Source of the DNA: Wolfiporia cocos
Lineage: Eukaryota > Basidiomycota > Agaricomycetes > Polyporales > Phaeolaceae
Reading direction: 5' to 3'
NCBI GenBank assembly: GCA_029448655.1
Contig: JACCLO010000014.1
Location: forward strand, 1,984,001 to 2,048,000
Length of the DNA: 64,000 bases
Part shown: piece after piece, positions 38,112-50,790 of the stretch
Position numbering within the stretch: the stretch's first letter is position 1
How the letters are laid out: every line of letters starts with the position of its first letter
Program-made: the position numbers and the translations under genes
Notes under the pieces: generated by a model
The model's input: only the letters and a program-made list of their open reading frames with translations
Told to the model about the DNA's origin: nothing
The model's database searches: none

Positions 38112-40083
38112 ATGAGTAAGGTCGTATTTGGTATGTTATTCAGTTGTGGCCTACCGTGCTGGACTGCACCTTACGGTATGTGGCCTGAACTGGACTAATT
38201 TATGCGTAACAGTTGGGAATGTGCCATACAATATGGGCGAGGTGAGTAATGATGTCGTTTTGCATAGTAAGCAGATGAACGCCGCCCACCATCTCAGGAA
38301 CAACTCATCGACGTCTTCAAATCGGTGGGCCAGGTCGTCGGTTTTAGGTACCGCCCGAGACAAGCCTATCATTGAAGTCCGTTTGAAGGCTCATTGTGGC
38401 CGTTGCGTCCCACAGACTGGTGTTTGACAGAGACACAGGAAAGCCGAAGGGCTACGGTTTCTGTGAATTTGCGGGTACAGCACATTTCCACTCTTTGAGT
38501 TACTGCGAAGTGGTTATGTCTGACTCAAGCCAAAATGCTACTACTTCACGCCACGCCTCTCGTGTTGTCCGATCCCATACTTGCTGCGACCTGCATATTT
38601 GCACGACCGCCACATATTTGCACGACCGCCACATATTTGCACGACCGCCACAAACAACTCATCATCGATCATGCACACGACCAAACTGCAACGTCATTGC
38701 GCTACCTTTTACTCTCAACGATGTTGATGGAATTACAATCTCAAATGACTGTGCAATGTCCAACGGAAATATCTCGCATCGCCATATTCAACACTCGGCC
38801 TGAACTCCCGCATCATCATGCACACTATTATTGGCAAACCAACTGAATATCCCTTGCGAATGCTATGACCCGTCCGATCGCCCGTGCTCCGCCGAACTGT
38901 GCTTCTTCATACTGTTCGACCTCTAGACCATGAAACGGCGTTGTCGGCTGTCCGCAATCTGAACGGCCAGGAGCTCGGCGGGCGCCCGCTCCGCATCGAC
39001 CTCGCAGATTCGGACCCATTCCTCGAAGGCAAAACGACCGTGCGCGGCGAGCTGCTCGACGGCGGCGAGACACGCGCACAGTGGCGTGAGCGTGAGCGTG
39101 AACGCGAGCGACACGAGCGCGAGGCGCGTGGAAACTCAACCAAGGCCGACCCGAACGCGTTCCTCGCGAGTCTGCCCATAGGTGTGCCGATCCCGCCTGG
39201 CTCGACCGCGCTCGACACGATTAGCCAAATGCTCGCGACGACGAACCCGAGTCAGATCCTCGAGGTGCTCGCGCAGATGAAGGTGGGTCCTGTCGTGAGG
39301 CGTGAGTCAGCGACGGTCGGCTAACGCGCCAGCGGCAGGCTTTTGTCATCACACACCCCGAGCAGGCGCGGGCGCTGCTCGTGGCGCACCCGCAGCTGGG
39401 CTACGCGCTCTTCCAGGCGCTGCTACTAAACAACATCGTCGATCCCGCGATCCTCAACGTAAGCATTATTATGAGCTGATGTGAGCGCACCAAAATCGAC
39501 CACTCATCCAACAGCGCATGCTCAACGCAACGAGCGCGGCGGTGCCTGTCCAGCCACCTCCGCAGCCCCAGCCGCCTGTCATGGCGCCCTATCCGCAAGC
39601 GCCGCCGATGCAGCACACGCAGCCGGCATTTTCTGCGCCGATGGGAGTGCCACACGCCCCGGTGCACCATCCTACACCTCCCGTTCCCACCGCGGCCCCA
39701 ATGTACCCGCCGCCAACGTCCCACATCTCCCCCAACCAACCGCCGCCGTTCTATCGCCTCCCGCAGCCACCTCAGCCGCAGCCTGTCCCACAGGCAGGAG
39801 CACAGCCAGCCATGGCTGGCATTGATCCCAGCCAGAGAGTACGTATTGGCTCGACATTTCTATTACATCAATTGTACTAATCTTCCTCTCGCGCCGTAGG
39901 CGATGTTGATGCAGGTGCTGGCCATAACTGAAGACCAGCTGAATCTCCTGCCCCAAGCAGAGCGCGAGCAAATTCAGACACTGGTGAGTGGACCGCACAC
40001 TGGCCGTGTGATACATGATTGAATAGCTGCATTATTGTTTACAGCGCAAGCAATTCATGGGTCTTGGCGCCCTGCCTGCGTGA
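38112..40083 (+). CDS. Cleavage stimulation factor 64-kDa subunit (CstF-64 / Rna15) RRM protein
   Basis: It binds the U/GU-rich element downstream of poly(A) sites in pre-mRNA 3'-end processing. Exons join to MSKVVFVGNVPYNMGE (RNP2 VFVGNV), EQLIDVFKSVGQVVGFR, LVFDRDTGKPKGYGFCEFA (RNP1 KGYGFCEF) and, after a long intron at 38475-38926, DHETALSAVRNLNGQELGGR. Next is an Arg/Glu-rich linker, then the hinge domain: DTISQMLATTNPSQILEVLAQMK, FVITHPEQARALLVAHPQLGYALFQALLLNNIVDP. A Pro/Gln-rich region follows, and the C-terminal domain AMLMQVLAITEDQLNLLPQAE and IQTLRKQFMGLG ends at 40081-40083. That order is the full CstF-64 architecture. Identification is firm. Confidence 0.95.
38475..38926 (+). other. 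Unusually long intron inside the CstF-64 RRM
   Basis: Donor GTACAG at 38475 and acceptor CTCTAG ending at 38926 join GYGFCEFA to DHETALSAV exactly between the RRM's beta-3 and helix 2. At 452 nt it is about eight times the usual intron here. It contains three tandem copies of a 19-bp unit (about 38597-38651), suggesting an insertion or repeat growth within the intron. Confidence 0.8.
38597..38651. repeat. 19-bp tandem repeat, three copies
   Basis: TATTTGCACGACCGCCACA repeats three times head to tail, nearly perfectly, within the long CstF-64 intron. Confidence 0.85.
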
Positions 40084-41120
40084 TCGGCAAGATCCACGGG
40101 ATATGAGGTTATTTACCAGATCATGCTATGCTAATTTGAGCTCGAGACGGAGAGCGGAAATGGGTATTGCGGAACTGACCTTATTGCCAAGGCGAGCTGG
40201 CTGTACCAATGCGCGCTTCGCATGCTTGGCGCAATGTGCCACAAAAAGCGGTACACCTTGCAACATGAACAACGCATCGCGAAAGTATCCGTCTTCCGAG
40301 ATACCTGTCAAATTATGCGTCAATGTATCAGCCCTTCATCCTGCCGGACACCTCGGCTGACCGCAGTACCTTACTAAATCCCGTTATCGTAACCAACTGT
40401 GCCCTGTGAGCTTCACGAAGAGGACTGACCGAGTTGCGGACACCGTTTGAGCGAGGCCCCCAATTCACGACCTTTCCATATGCTCAACGAGCACATAATT
40501 GAGTAACTAGTCAATAGCACGATTTGGCAGTGTCAGAGCAAACAAGGCCGAAGTATATTTCGCTTTGGAAATGCTGGAATGAAGATGGGTAGGGGAATTG
40601 AATCTCCCCAAGCTATAGTCAATATCTGTCGTGAAATCGAGGCACGGATCGCAGCCCATTGTCGGCGAGTAGAATCGATAGTCTGTCAGCTGAAGGTCGG
40701 GAGGACGCGACATGCTATAATCACAACCGATAAGAAATTTCCGAGCCCGTGCTCGTCCTTAACCTATAGTGACGTCCAGTGTGTTCTTCAGCCTGCCTGA
40801 AACTTGTTGCTCTGCCGCACGGCCGTCCTTGCCATCATCATCCATCATGGTGTGTGGCACAAACCGATACAGATCACCATCGCACCATTACAAGCTATAT
40901 GGGTCAGAGATGCAGATGCGATAACATGTGGTTGGGAAGTGGACACAGATCGGCATTGCGTGGCACATGCCGCTATGTGGAGGTACTCGCTTGATTCTTC
41001 GCCAGTTTGGCTATGATAAACATACCCTCATCGTACACACGCGAATGGTAATCACATTCAAGCTGTAGCCATTTCGTTTCACCAAGCGAACATGCACGAC
41101 AGACCAAGCAATGAATCAGA
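40084..41120. other. Intergenic spacer between convergent genes
   Basis: 3' flanks of CstF-64 (+) and threonyl-tRNA synthetase (-). No supported gene or repeat; the short frames at 40579-40800 and 40779-41016 are unconvincing. Confidence 0.45.
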
Positions 41121-44099
41121 TTACACGAATCGGTTCTTCAAACTCCTGCTATCCTTGAGCGCGACTAATTTCTGCGCGATCTCGTCCAGGGGAATCATCT
41201 CCGTCTTTGCTTTTGTACCCACGTCATCTCGGTTGCGGACGTTTACGGAGCGGGCGTCCAGCTCCTCCTGGCCCACGACTACGAGATTGAGAAACATGAT
41301 CAACAATTCACTTTTCATTAAGGTTACGAAGGGCACCGACCAAGGATGAAGTTGTACTGAGCAATCTCGCCGTTCCTAATCTTCTTTGGCAGTGTGTTCT
41401 CACCGTTGTCGACATCAACGAAGAGACCCAGGTCAGAGAGCTTCTGTGCAACCTCAGATGCGTATTCTCTCTGTGATAGTCGAGCGGGACGTTAGCTCAT
41501 AGATGGCCGCAGTGATGATGAGAAATTGCTGACATATGGGACAGCTACGGGAACAACAAGCACTTGGCGAGGAGAAAGCCAGAAAGGCCTAATCAATTTG
41601 ATTTGAGCTGAGATGCACAAATATAAATGCAAAGTAACTACACACCATTTCCCTGCAAAGTGCTCCGTAATGATGGCGATGAACCGCTCTAAGCTGCCCA
41701 AGATGGCACGGTGAATGATGACGGGTCTCGAGGGGGGCTTGTCGCCGGTGGTGCCTGGGTCTTCTGCACCGCGGTACTTGAGGTTGAACCGCACGGGCAG
41801 CTGGAAGTCGAGCTGGATCGTTGCGCACTGGAACGAGCGGCGCAGCGCGTCGCGGATGGTGATGTCGATCTTCGGCCCATAGAACGCACCGTCGCCGGGG
41901 TTAATCTCCCACTGCCCCGGGTACTGCTTGTCAAGCGCCTTCTTCAATTGCTGCGGGTGGACGTGTCAATGTCTGGTTCGGCAGATAGGCCAGGCAGCTC
42001 ACGTTCTCGGCCTCGTTCCAGGTCTCGATGGTGCCAAGGTAGTTGTCCGGCCGTGTGGAGAGCTCGAGCTTGAACTCGAAGCCAAAGAGACCGTAGATAT
42101 GCTGCATGAAATCAAACAGGTGCCCGATCTCCTCTTCGATCTGCACTTATGGTTCAGCAAGATATTCTTCATCTAGCGCGCGACCGCACGCACCTGTGAC
42201 GGCATGCAGAAGATGTGCGTGTCGTCCTGAACGAAGCGGCGCACACGCGTCAGGCCCGTCAGCGCACCCGACGCCTCGTTCCGGTGGATGATCCCGAACT
42301 CGGCCATCCGGATGGGCAGCTCCTTGTAGCTGCGGTCGCGCGAGTCAAAGATCAGGCAGTGCCCCGGGCAGTTCATCGGCTTGAGCGCCCATGGCTCCTT
42401 CTCCACACCGAGCACGAACATGTCATCCTTGTAGTTCTGCAAGTGCCCTGATGTCTCCCACAACTTGCTGTTGTACATGTTTGGCGAAATGACTTCCTGG
42501 TAGCCGCGCTTGAAGTACTCTGACTGCGATTGTGTCAACGGCGATCAGACTTGTGTATGAGACAACGCACGCGCATGAGCTCCATGAGCGTGTTGTAGAT
42601 GCGCGTGCCATGGGGCAACCAAAAGCAGCTTCCGGGACTGAGATCGTTGAAAAAGAAGAGTTCTTGCTCCTGCATGAACCATAAGCATGGATCGCAGATA
42701 AAACTCGGCCAGGACCGACCTTCCCAATCTTCCTGTGATCCCGTCGTGCAGCCTCCGCAAGGAATTCCTTATACTCTACGAGCTGCTTCTTGTCTGGGAA
42801 TGAGATACCGTAGATGCGCTGTAGCGAGTCGTTGCTGGAGTCTCCAAGGAAGTAGGACGCGGAGTTCTGGCAATGATGTGAGCTTTCGGTGCATCCGAGA
42901 GATGGCAGAACATACCTTTGTAACCATGAACGCCTTGATCTTACCCGTGTGGGGAATGTGAGGGCCGACGCAGAGGTCGACCATGGGACCACAGCGGTAT
43001 ACCGTGGTGGATGTGCCGTCAGGAATTTTCGATTCAATAAGATGTTTCTTGTACTTGTTGTACTACACCTAGTGGTCAGAATACCAAGCACATCTGAGGC
43101 CGAAATCAAAAGCATACCGCGAACATCTCGAGCAGCTTCTCCTTGGAGACCACAAGCCGCTCAAACTTCTGCTTCTCTCTAATGGCAAGATCTGAGACCT
43201 TCTCCAACGCAGGGTAGTCTGCATTGGTGACAACCCTGTAGGAACATTAATACTGTAGTTTATCGACTTGACGGGACAAACCTATCGCCGATAGCCATCT
43301 CATAGAAGAATCCATCTTCGGTCGGAGGACCGATGCAAAGATGGCACCCATAGTGCCGCTCGGCTGCCTCGCCCAAAACGTGCGCGGACGAGTGCCAGAA
43401 GACGCGCTTGCCTGGAATGAGTCTCAGTACGCGCTGCATTCTATTATGGACCACTACGACCTTCTGGATGCTCAAAGTCGAGCAGCTCGAGGGAACACGA
43501 GCCCTCCAGGGGTCGCTCTAGATCCCAAACATTGCCATTGACCTTGGCAATGACTATGCGGTCAGCAAGACCTTTGGAGATCTCTCTCGCGATATCCATC
43601 GGGCTGGTCTCCCAGCTGGTACCCTTCCGTATTGACCCATCAGGCAGCGTGATGTCGATCTCCGAGCGTGGTTGTGCTTCGTCCACAATCAGCGTATGTA
43701 CGTAATACGACGATCATTGTGCATTCACCTTTCACAAACTCATCATATTCGGCCTTCAGCTGGTCAAACATCTTGACGCGGTGATCGAAGAATTCCGGGG
43801 GCGGTTGCAGCTACATTGCAACGGTTTCAACCAGTAGAAGTGACGTCAAATGTGTATGTATATACCTCCAAGGGGTAGCCTGTAGCAGTTGCATTCTTAT
43901 CCTTCTTCTCTTTAGGTTTCTTCTGCTCATTTACATGAGGGCCCTCTAAGGTAGGAAGCTGAGCAGGCTGCGACGTAGATGCAACGGGCGTAGTCATCGT
44001 AAAGGAGTGATGAAGCAGTGCAATGCGTGGCCGCTGTTGCTGTATACGAAGAGGTACAGAGCGATTGGAATGCTGAAGCCTGTAGAGCAGCCTAAGCAT
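41121..44099 (-). CDS. Threonyl-tRNA synthetase
   Basis: It charges tRNA-Thr with threonine. About a dozen exons give the full class II layout. The N-terminal TGS domain contains [18 protein letters not shown] and [13 protein letters not shown]. The editing (second additional) domain has [16 protein letters not shown] and [12 protein letters not shown], i.e. the HxxxH motif, with [10 protein letters not shown] later. The catalytic core has [30 protein letters not shown], the zinc-binding Cys in [13 protein letters not shown], motif 2 in [22 protein letters not shown] with DDTHIF, and motif 3 in [19 protein letters not shown]. The anticodon-binding domain begins [14 protein letters not shown] and ends LKNRFV. 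The first ATG (44099) precedes a 34-residue, Arg-rich, acid-free segment like a mitochondrial presequence; the next in-frame ATG (43997, MTTPVAST) would give the cytosolic form. Confidence 0.95.
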
Positions 44100-44254
44100 T
44101 CAAATGAAGGTCGAGTCAACCTTTGAGCGCCGAGAGTTACTGGCAAATCTCCCGATACATCTGATGAGATCTCGATAAGCATTACAAGCATTGGACTACA
44201 TAGTCAAGTTTACCAAGTCATTACATTTACAACAAAATAAGTAGAGTCCCAAGA

Positions 44255-47200
44255 TCACGGGTCAACCACTTCAACTCTCCAAACCTTGATGACGCCCGCT
44301 CGATCACCACTGACTACTCCTCCGCGGAAAGGGGAGTCAATACAAGCAAGAGCTGTAATAATATCATGGTGGCCCCTCAGAAGGTTCTGCTGGTTGTGGT
44401 TGATCAACGACAGTCGCTGTGGCGGTCGGTTACTGGTGTTGGAATTCGGAGCGGAGACCCAGGTTTCAAGCTGAACAGGAATAGATTCCGTCTGTGCTTC
44501 AACCATACTAGAGGGCGAAACCAAGTCAGCAGCCAACAGGGAAGGAAGAACTATGCGCACCTATACGATGGTCGATCGTTCTCGCCCTCGGTACCACTGA
44601 GCACTGCAGAGAGCTCCGGATAGCCAAGATTCCAGAATCGCAGCTTGCGATCCTCTGATCCACTCAACATGAACCCTCGCTGGGTAGGCAGCCGGATCGG
44701 TAGTTTACCATCCTTGTGCTGGTCCGCCATCGTAGAACGCACGACAATGTGTCCGCTGAACTCGACGCCGACGGCCATTGCACGCACGTCTGGTGAAGGA
44801 GTTTGCCCGTCCCAGGGCCCTTGAACACTCGGTCTAGCACGACGAACAGCCGACTCGAGGGGTCCGCTGCCTTCCTGTCTCGCTCGTACCAGCGCGGCAA
44901 TTGCGGCTGCCGGATTGGTCTCGGCCTCCTCGGTGTTGACCTCGTCAGGCCCTTCGTACTGTTGCGACGCGTCCGTCACCGTTCTGGTCACGAACATCTC
45001 GACCAGCAAGGACCTTTCGATGTCCCATACTTCGAGAAGCGTATGTGATCCTCGCTCTGGACTGGTCTTGGCCGCCTCCAATGCCACGATCACCCATTTA
45101 CCCTTGCCCTTGGTAGGGTGAACCACACATTGGTGAATGCGAGCATGCCTCCCCTTAGACGCGACGCCGGCCCTCCAGCTCTTGAGAAGCATCCCAAAAC
45201 GGATATCCCATAAGGAGAGCGTGCCGGATGCTGTACCACAAATCAGCCATGCACGCTTGCGGTCCAAACATAAGCAAGTGATGGGGCCGAAATGACGAGG
45301 GTTCTCCATCTTGTGTATTTGCCGCGTTGTTCGTAGGTCAATGATTGTGATGATGGAGTGTGTTGTGGCATAGACCAAGTTTGAGGATGTGTCTAACGCA
45401 GGGATCAATGTGTATACCGTACCAGCATACACGTCGCTTTACTGACCTGTCATGTAGTGAGCCATGCAAGTGACGAACTCGCCAGGCTGCTCCACTCGAT
45501 GTTCGCGAACGACCTGCAACTTAGTATATTTCGGCAGACTGCCACTCTGGTTGACGTGCACCCGAACGACGTGCAGGCTCCCGTCCTCTGCCGCGCTGGC
45601 GAAGCAGTGCACGCCCTCCAGCATGCACAAGCATTTCACCCTGGCATGGTGCTGCACGTACGTGTGCCGGGGTTTGCTCGTCACATTCCGCTCGAGGCGG
45701 GCAGTGTCCCACACCTTCACTGTTTTGTCGTCCGAGGCAGAGACGAAGAACATATGGTCCGGAGAGACGGCCAGGCCGGTGACAGCGTCGGAGTGCGAGC
45801 TGAGATGCGCAATGAGGGCCGTTTCCGGGCGACGGGAGCTGCTCTCCCTGGCTATGTGACTGTATCTCCCGGCGTTCCGGCGCCGGACGGGGCCCTCGTG
45901 GACGCGAGGTCCGAAGTCGTGCTGTAGCTCGCGATGGTTGTCAAGGTACATATTCTCGAGCAGATTATTGATGCCAGGTTCTTGGCCGTCTATAATACGT
46001 CATTCAGAGCTGTCAAGACGGAAGAATAGGTAGCACACACCGTAGCTGGATATCGGAGCCAAGGAGGGTGGACGGGCCCTCTCATGGGCACGTACTGTTC
46101 CCGCCGGAGAGTTCGGGGTCGACCGGCCAGACCTCTCGGGAGACGCGTCAGATCGCGCATATGCGTGCGAGTCCAGCAGCCCTATCGCGTTCGCTCTCGA
46201 GGATCCAATCGCAGGTGCTGCCTTCTGGCCGTCAATGCTTCCGATCCGCATTGGTTTGGAAGGATTCGTGATCGAGACTATGGACTCTGTGGGGCTCGCC
46301 GGTCGAGGAACGGGAGCAGATACGCTTGCAGGCCCGGGATGTGGGGGGTCAGGGGAGGGGATGACAGGACTCCGGGCATCTCGTGTCAGTGATGTCGCCG
46401 ATCCGTTGATGATGGCCAGTCTTCGGCGTAGGTCCTCAAACGGCGCGCCACCGCCCGCTCCGTAGTCCATGCTGAAGGTTCGGCCGGAGCGAGGACTAGT
46501 CAATGCGGGTGATCTGATGGACAAGTCAGTATGGGATCCCCGGGTAGATGCCATGCGGGCCGTCTTTAGGAAGACTGTCTGTGGGACTACTCCCAGCTTT
46601 TGCAACTCGACACCGCCCATTGACTTGAGACTCTCGGAATCGGCCTCAACGTTGACACGTGAGGCAGGACTGAACAATCGGACGAGTTAGAGAGCAACTT
46701 AGAAGGCTGTGGATCTGTATATACCTGGCGATACTACGGGCAAGCTTGAGTATGTAGTCACGCATTGCTATCAGCTTTGTTTCTTCGTTGGGATTCATTC
46801 CTAGTTGCTGCAGTTTGGTAATCTGCGCCTCGTCCCTGAAGCAATTGATATCTCAACATACATAGTATGAGACCAATATAGGAACGTACTCCTCGGTTCT
46901 TGCGCGTGATCCCATTGAACCTGATGACCGTACAGCGGTAAGGCTCTCCCTTGGAGACTCCGACTTAGAGCCGCGATGAGTCCGCCAGAACGTCGATCTC
47001 TCGGACTTCATCGCCCACTGCACCGCAGCGTCGAATACTTGCCTTGAGAGCTACACCAACCGGCGGTTAACGCAATAACTATCTGAAGGGTGCAGCGGAG
47101 CATTACCGCAGGCTTGAGTGCAATGAGCAGGCTCCGCTCATCGACTTCTCGAACGTCCGAGCGCAGAAAGTGTTTGAGAGATGGATACAGAATACACCAC

Positions 47201-50039
47201 ACGTCACTGGCAGGCAGGTGCTTTGCAGCAGACGCAATGAACGCGGCCGCTCCTAGTTATCTTTATGAGAGTTAATCTCTGTTGGAGGAGCAGAGCGTGC
47301 TACCTTGCCGTATCCAAATGTCGGGATGATACAAGAATCCGAGAGTGGCACTCATGAGCTCCCATAAGCGCATTTTCTGGAACAGCCCGAGTTCGCACAG
47401 GCTCGTCAGTGACGAGAGTACTTTGGCGACAACGGTGCTCTCGACATCTGATGGATTCTTCAGAGATATAGTACGCGGAAAGCGTGTTTCGCACATACCA
47501 GAAAGGGACTGGATCATGAGCGGCAGGATAAACTCTTCCAGACTCCTTCCGCCTGCGCATGCCGCTACATCAACGATGCAGTCAAAGAAAGCATAGCGGA
47601 GCAACCAGTCCCGATCGTTGAGGTAAGTGATCATGTGGCTGAGAAGGACGTCGTTGGTTTTCTGTCTACCCAGGAAGATACAAAGCGAGGAGACGTTGTG
47701 GAGGACAGCCCGTTTGACGATACTAGACGGATCAACAAGTAGCGCGGCGAGGTGTTCCTGGATGCTATTCTGTAGATCCTGCATGCTGGCATCGTACGAC
47801 ACCTAAGCCAGAGGAGATCAGTGCAATATTTACGGCAGTTCATGGAAATATACCTCGAAGTGGGCTTCATCATACTCCTGCGTGTCACGCGACATCTTGT
47901 ACGAGCCGTGTGCTTTCAAGGCCTGGCCCATCTCTAGATATCGTACAGCCGTATCGGCGAGGTACGCGATGCATTGCGCGTACATGCAGCGCACGGATAC
48001 CTCTGTATCACGGACAAGATGGCTACTCGCGGGTATGATGTATTCGGGGAAGATGGCAGCATTTGATGGGGTAATAACGGTGACTAGCATGAGCTGGGGT
48101 TGCAAACGGTCGAGATCAAGATATCAAAGGACCCGAGGAGGAACAGAGTCTTACGATCTGTAGGAGGGTGCGCAAGGCTGAAGCTCGAACAACGGCGGAG
48201 TTGTCGTGAAGCAAGTCCACGACATATGGAACCATGCGGTCGAGCTTCGCTTCGTCAGTCAGGTGTGGTGCGAGCGAAAGGAAGACGTCTAGAGCCCGCA
48301 TCTTAGAGCTTGGCAGGCTGCAGTTGCGAATATTCGCGCAGACTAGCGCGAGGACAATGAGGGCGGGTCCATCTGTATATATCTACACTCAGATGTCGTG
48401 AATCTGTCTAGGCTACGCGCAACGCACCTTCTGCAGCAGCCCGAGCCCCTGCAGACCATGCAGTGCGTAGTTTGCTTTCTCGATTTGGGATACAAAGCTC
48501 AACCGGCAGTACGTCCTGAAGTATGTGAGTAACCATGGACCCTGCATATTAATTTACCCTAACTGACTTGGAAAGGCTTTGACGAGATGTTCGGTGGAGC
48601 AAAATCCACCTTGAAGTCCATGACGGTCTGTTCTAATTGTTCTGGCGCAAGGTATTGCTCGATGACCTCGAATTGTGACCATATCCGTTCCATTCGGTGG
48701 TCAGAGTCACTTGGGAGCGGTTCACCGACAACATCGCCTGCGTTCGCTGCAGCGGCGGAGGATGCTGGAGCTGCCGTGCCCTTGACAGTAGATGTAGAGG
48801 ATGCCAGAGCCTGGTTCGCTGCAGCAGGAACTGCAAAGGGGGAGAGAGATGGGAGTTCGTTGACAGACGCAACGAAGTCGTGGAAGAAAGAGTAGAAACT
48901 CTCCGGGAATACTGTGCCCCGTGATAGATGTAGCAAGGTATCGAAGCTGGGTCTTGAGGAAGGATCAATAGCAATCATTTGCTTGATGAGATTCTTCGAC
49001 GACACTCAGCGACGATAGGTCATTTATAAAAGCATGCAGGGTGCTTACCCGCACACCCTCTTCAATTACGCTCAATTGACTATCAACATTCAGCTCGCCT
49101 TCGCGATATTTGAACAACTGGCTCAGGGTGAAGAGTGGCGCCCCTTCCAGAAAGAGTTCGGCTATCACGCAACCAGCACTAAAGCAGTCCATTGCCTCTG
49201 TCACTCTTCCGTCTCGCCTGCCTTCTCCGTCGTCCATTGCAAGTCGCGACTTCTTCGCGCTAATCTCAGGATTGTCTGTAGCGGTGTAGAATCGTTCGGG
49301 AGCAATATAGCATGTCCGCCGGCCAGAGGTATCAAAGAAGAACGAGAAGTCAGAGGGATCGTCTAAAGGAAGATACGTGGGCTTGTATGAGGCGAAGTCA
49401 GAGAGATAAACCCAATTCCATGATGTGACCAATATGTTTTCAGACTTGATGTCGCCATGAGATATCTTCCGATTGCGTGCATCGCGTAGAGCGTTGAGCA
49501 ACTGGAACGTTATCCATTTCTTGTCGATCATGCTTAAAAATGGGCGAGTGCTACACAACGACCGTCCGCAGCCGCGACGCACGGAACGTGTTAATATGCG
49601 CACCTTATCCGATCATACAGGCTGCTTGCAATCCACTGGCGTATGATATACCCAGCCTTGTCTGTCTGGATGAATGCTTGGAAGTTGTAGACATTCGGGA
49701 TGTCGATGAGTGCTTCACGCTCAACTGCATAGCCGTCTCAGAGCTTGATGACACACCACAGATGGCCACGCACCTTTCAGCCGTCGGTGATACTTCCTCA
49801 AGCTCAGCCCGGGATCAGGTTTGACAAAGATCTTGACGACTAGATAGCCATTTTTGTGTCGGCATTTGACGGTTTTCAGAAAACGTGCAGAGCCCAAGCT
49901 GACCAGAAATGCGTCAATGAGTTCATGCTAGTGTCCGTTGGCTGCTGTACCTCCTCTCATAGGTTACATCGCTACCTAGCTCGGCCACGAACGAATCCAA
50001 AGCTCCAGTGGTGCGAGTTAGCGACTGTGCATTACCCAT
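44255..50039 (-). CDS. VPS15: VPS15 / PIK3R4, regulatory kinase of the class III PI3-kinase complex
   Basis: It anchors and activates Vps34 for autophagy and endosomal sorting. The start MGNAQSLT (ATG 50039-50037) is a strong N-myristoylation signal, known for VPS15. A 52-nt intron (49967-49916 on the - strand) joins SDVTYER to SLGSARFLKTVKCRHKNG, the P-loop region. The kinase has KIFVKPDPG, the atypical catalytic loop HGDIKSENILV with DFA in place of DFG (YLSDFASYKPTYLPLDDPS), and GRRTCYIAPERF. HEAT-like helical repeats follow (about 48550-46850, e.g. VVRASALRTLLQIVRL, SIVKRAVLHNVSSLCIFLG). A Ser/Pro-rich linker (46000-46677) precedes a WD40 propeller: HSDAVTGLAVSPDHMFFVSASDDKTVKVW, GPITCLCLD, GTASGTLSLWDIRF, LSGSEDRKLRFWNL and GVVSGDRAGVIKVWRVEVV at the end. 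About 1,500 residues, normal for the family. Confidence 0.95.
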
Positions 50040-50604
50040 CAAATACCAATCACTGCGAACAAATATCCCTCCTCGAGACGGTCAATATTAGTGCGCTGAG
50101 TACCGAGCCACAATCAGGTGGAAGCTGGAGTAGAACCTGACGAATTGAAGTAACTCTCTACGCCGGACAAGCGCAGCACATTAGCAAGGTATGACGATAT
50201 AATTAACCCTGCCCTGAGGTTTGTGCATCTTGATTAGGCAACTCCCTGATACAGTACCCACTGCTCATGGAACCTGCCGACCGAAGCTTGAGCTTGAGGC
50301 CTCTGAAACCTCAGCTACCACACGATAACCATTCTAGATTCCGTGCGAGAGCACGGGTTATCCAGCTACTAGGTGAGATATGAAGGTATGTAATTCGATT
50401 CAAGCCTTGAGCTTGTGGTAATACAATTCATGAACGAGCGAGTCAAATGTAGCTGTAACTTGGTGATCGGCTGTGGTCAATAGCGATGAGTCCTCTATCG
50501 TACGTTGTGCTAGTGTTATGTGACAGGCCATGACAAGGATGATCTAGCATTCGTAAGTGCTCGAGCTGGTGTGCTAGTGGCATGGCGTAAGTACGTATGC
50601 AATG
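50040..50604. other. Intergenic spacer
   Basis: Upstream flank of VPS15 and downstream flank of the broken zinc-finger gene. No gene or repeat was recognised. Confidence 0.4.
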
Positions 50605-50790
50605 TTAGACATCCTGTGGACCAGTAGAGCATGTCTCTAAGTGACGCGACAAGGAGTCTGGCCTGGCGAATTTCTGACTGCAGAAAGGACAAGTGGTTCT
50701 GGTAGTCTTCGTATGAACAGAGCCGATGTGCCTTGCCAGATTCTGCTTGTGGGCTTTGGAACATGTTTGACCTCTTCCCAGCCCCTCCAG

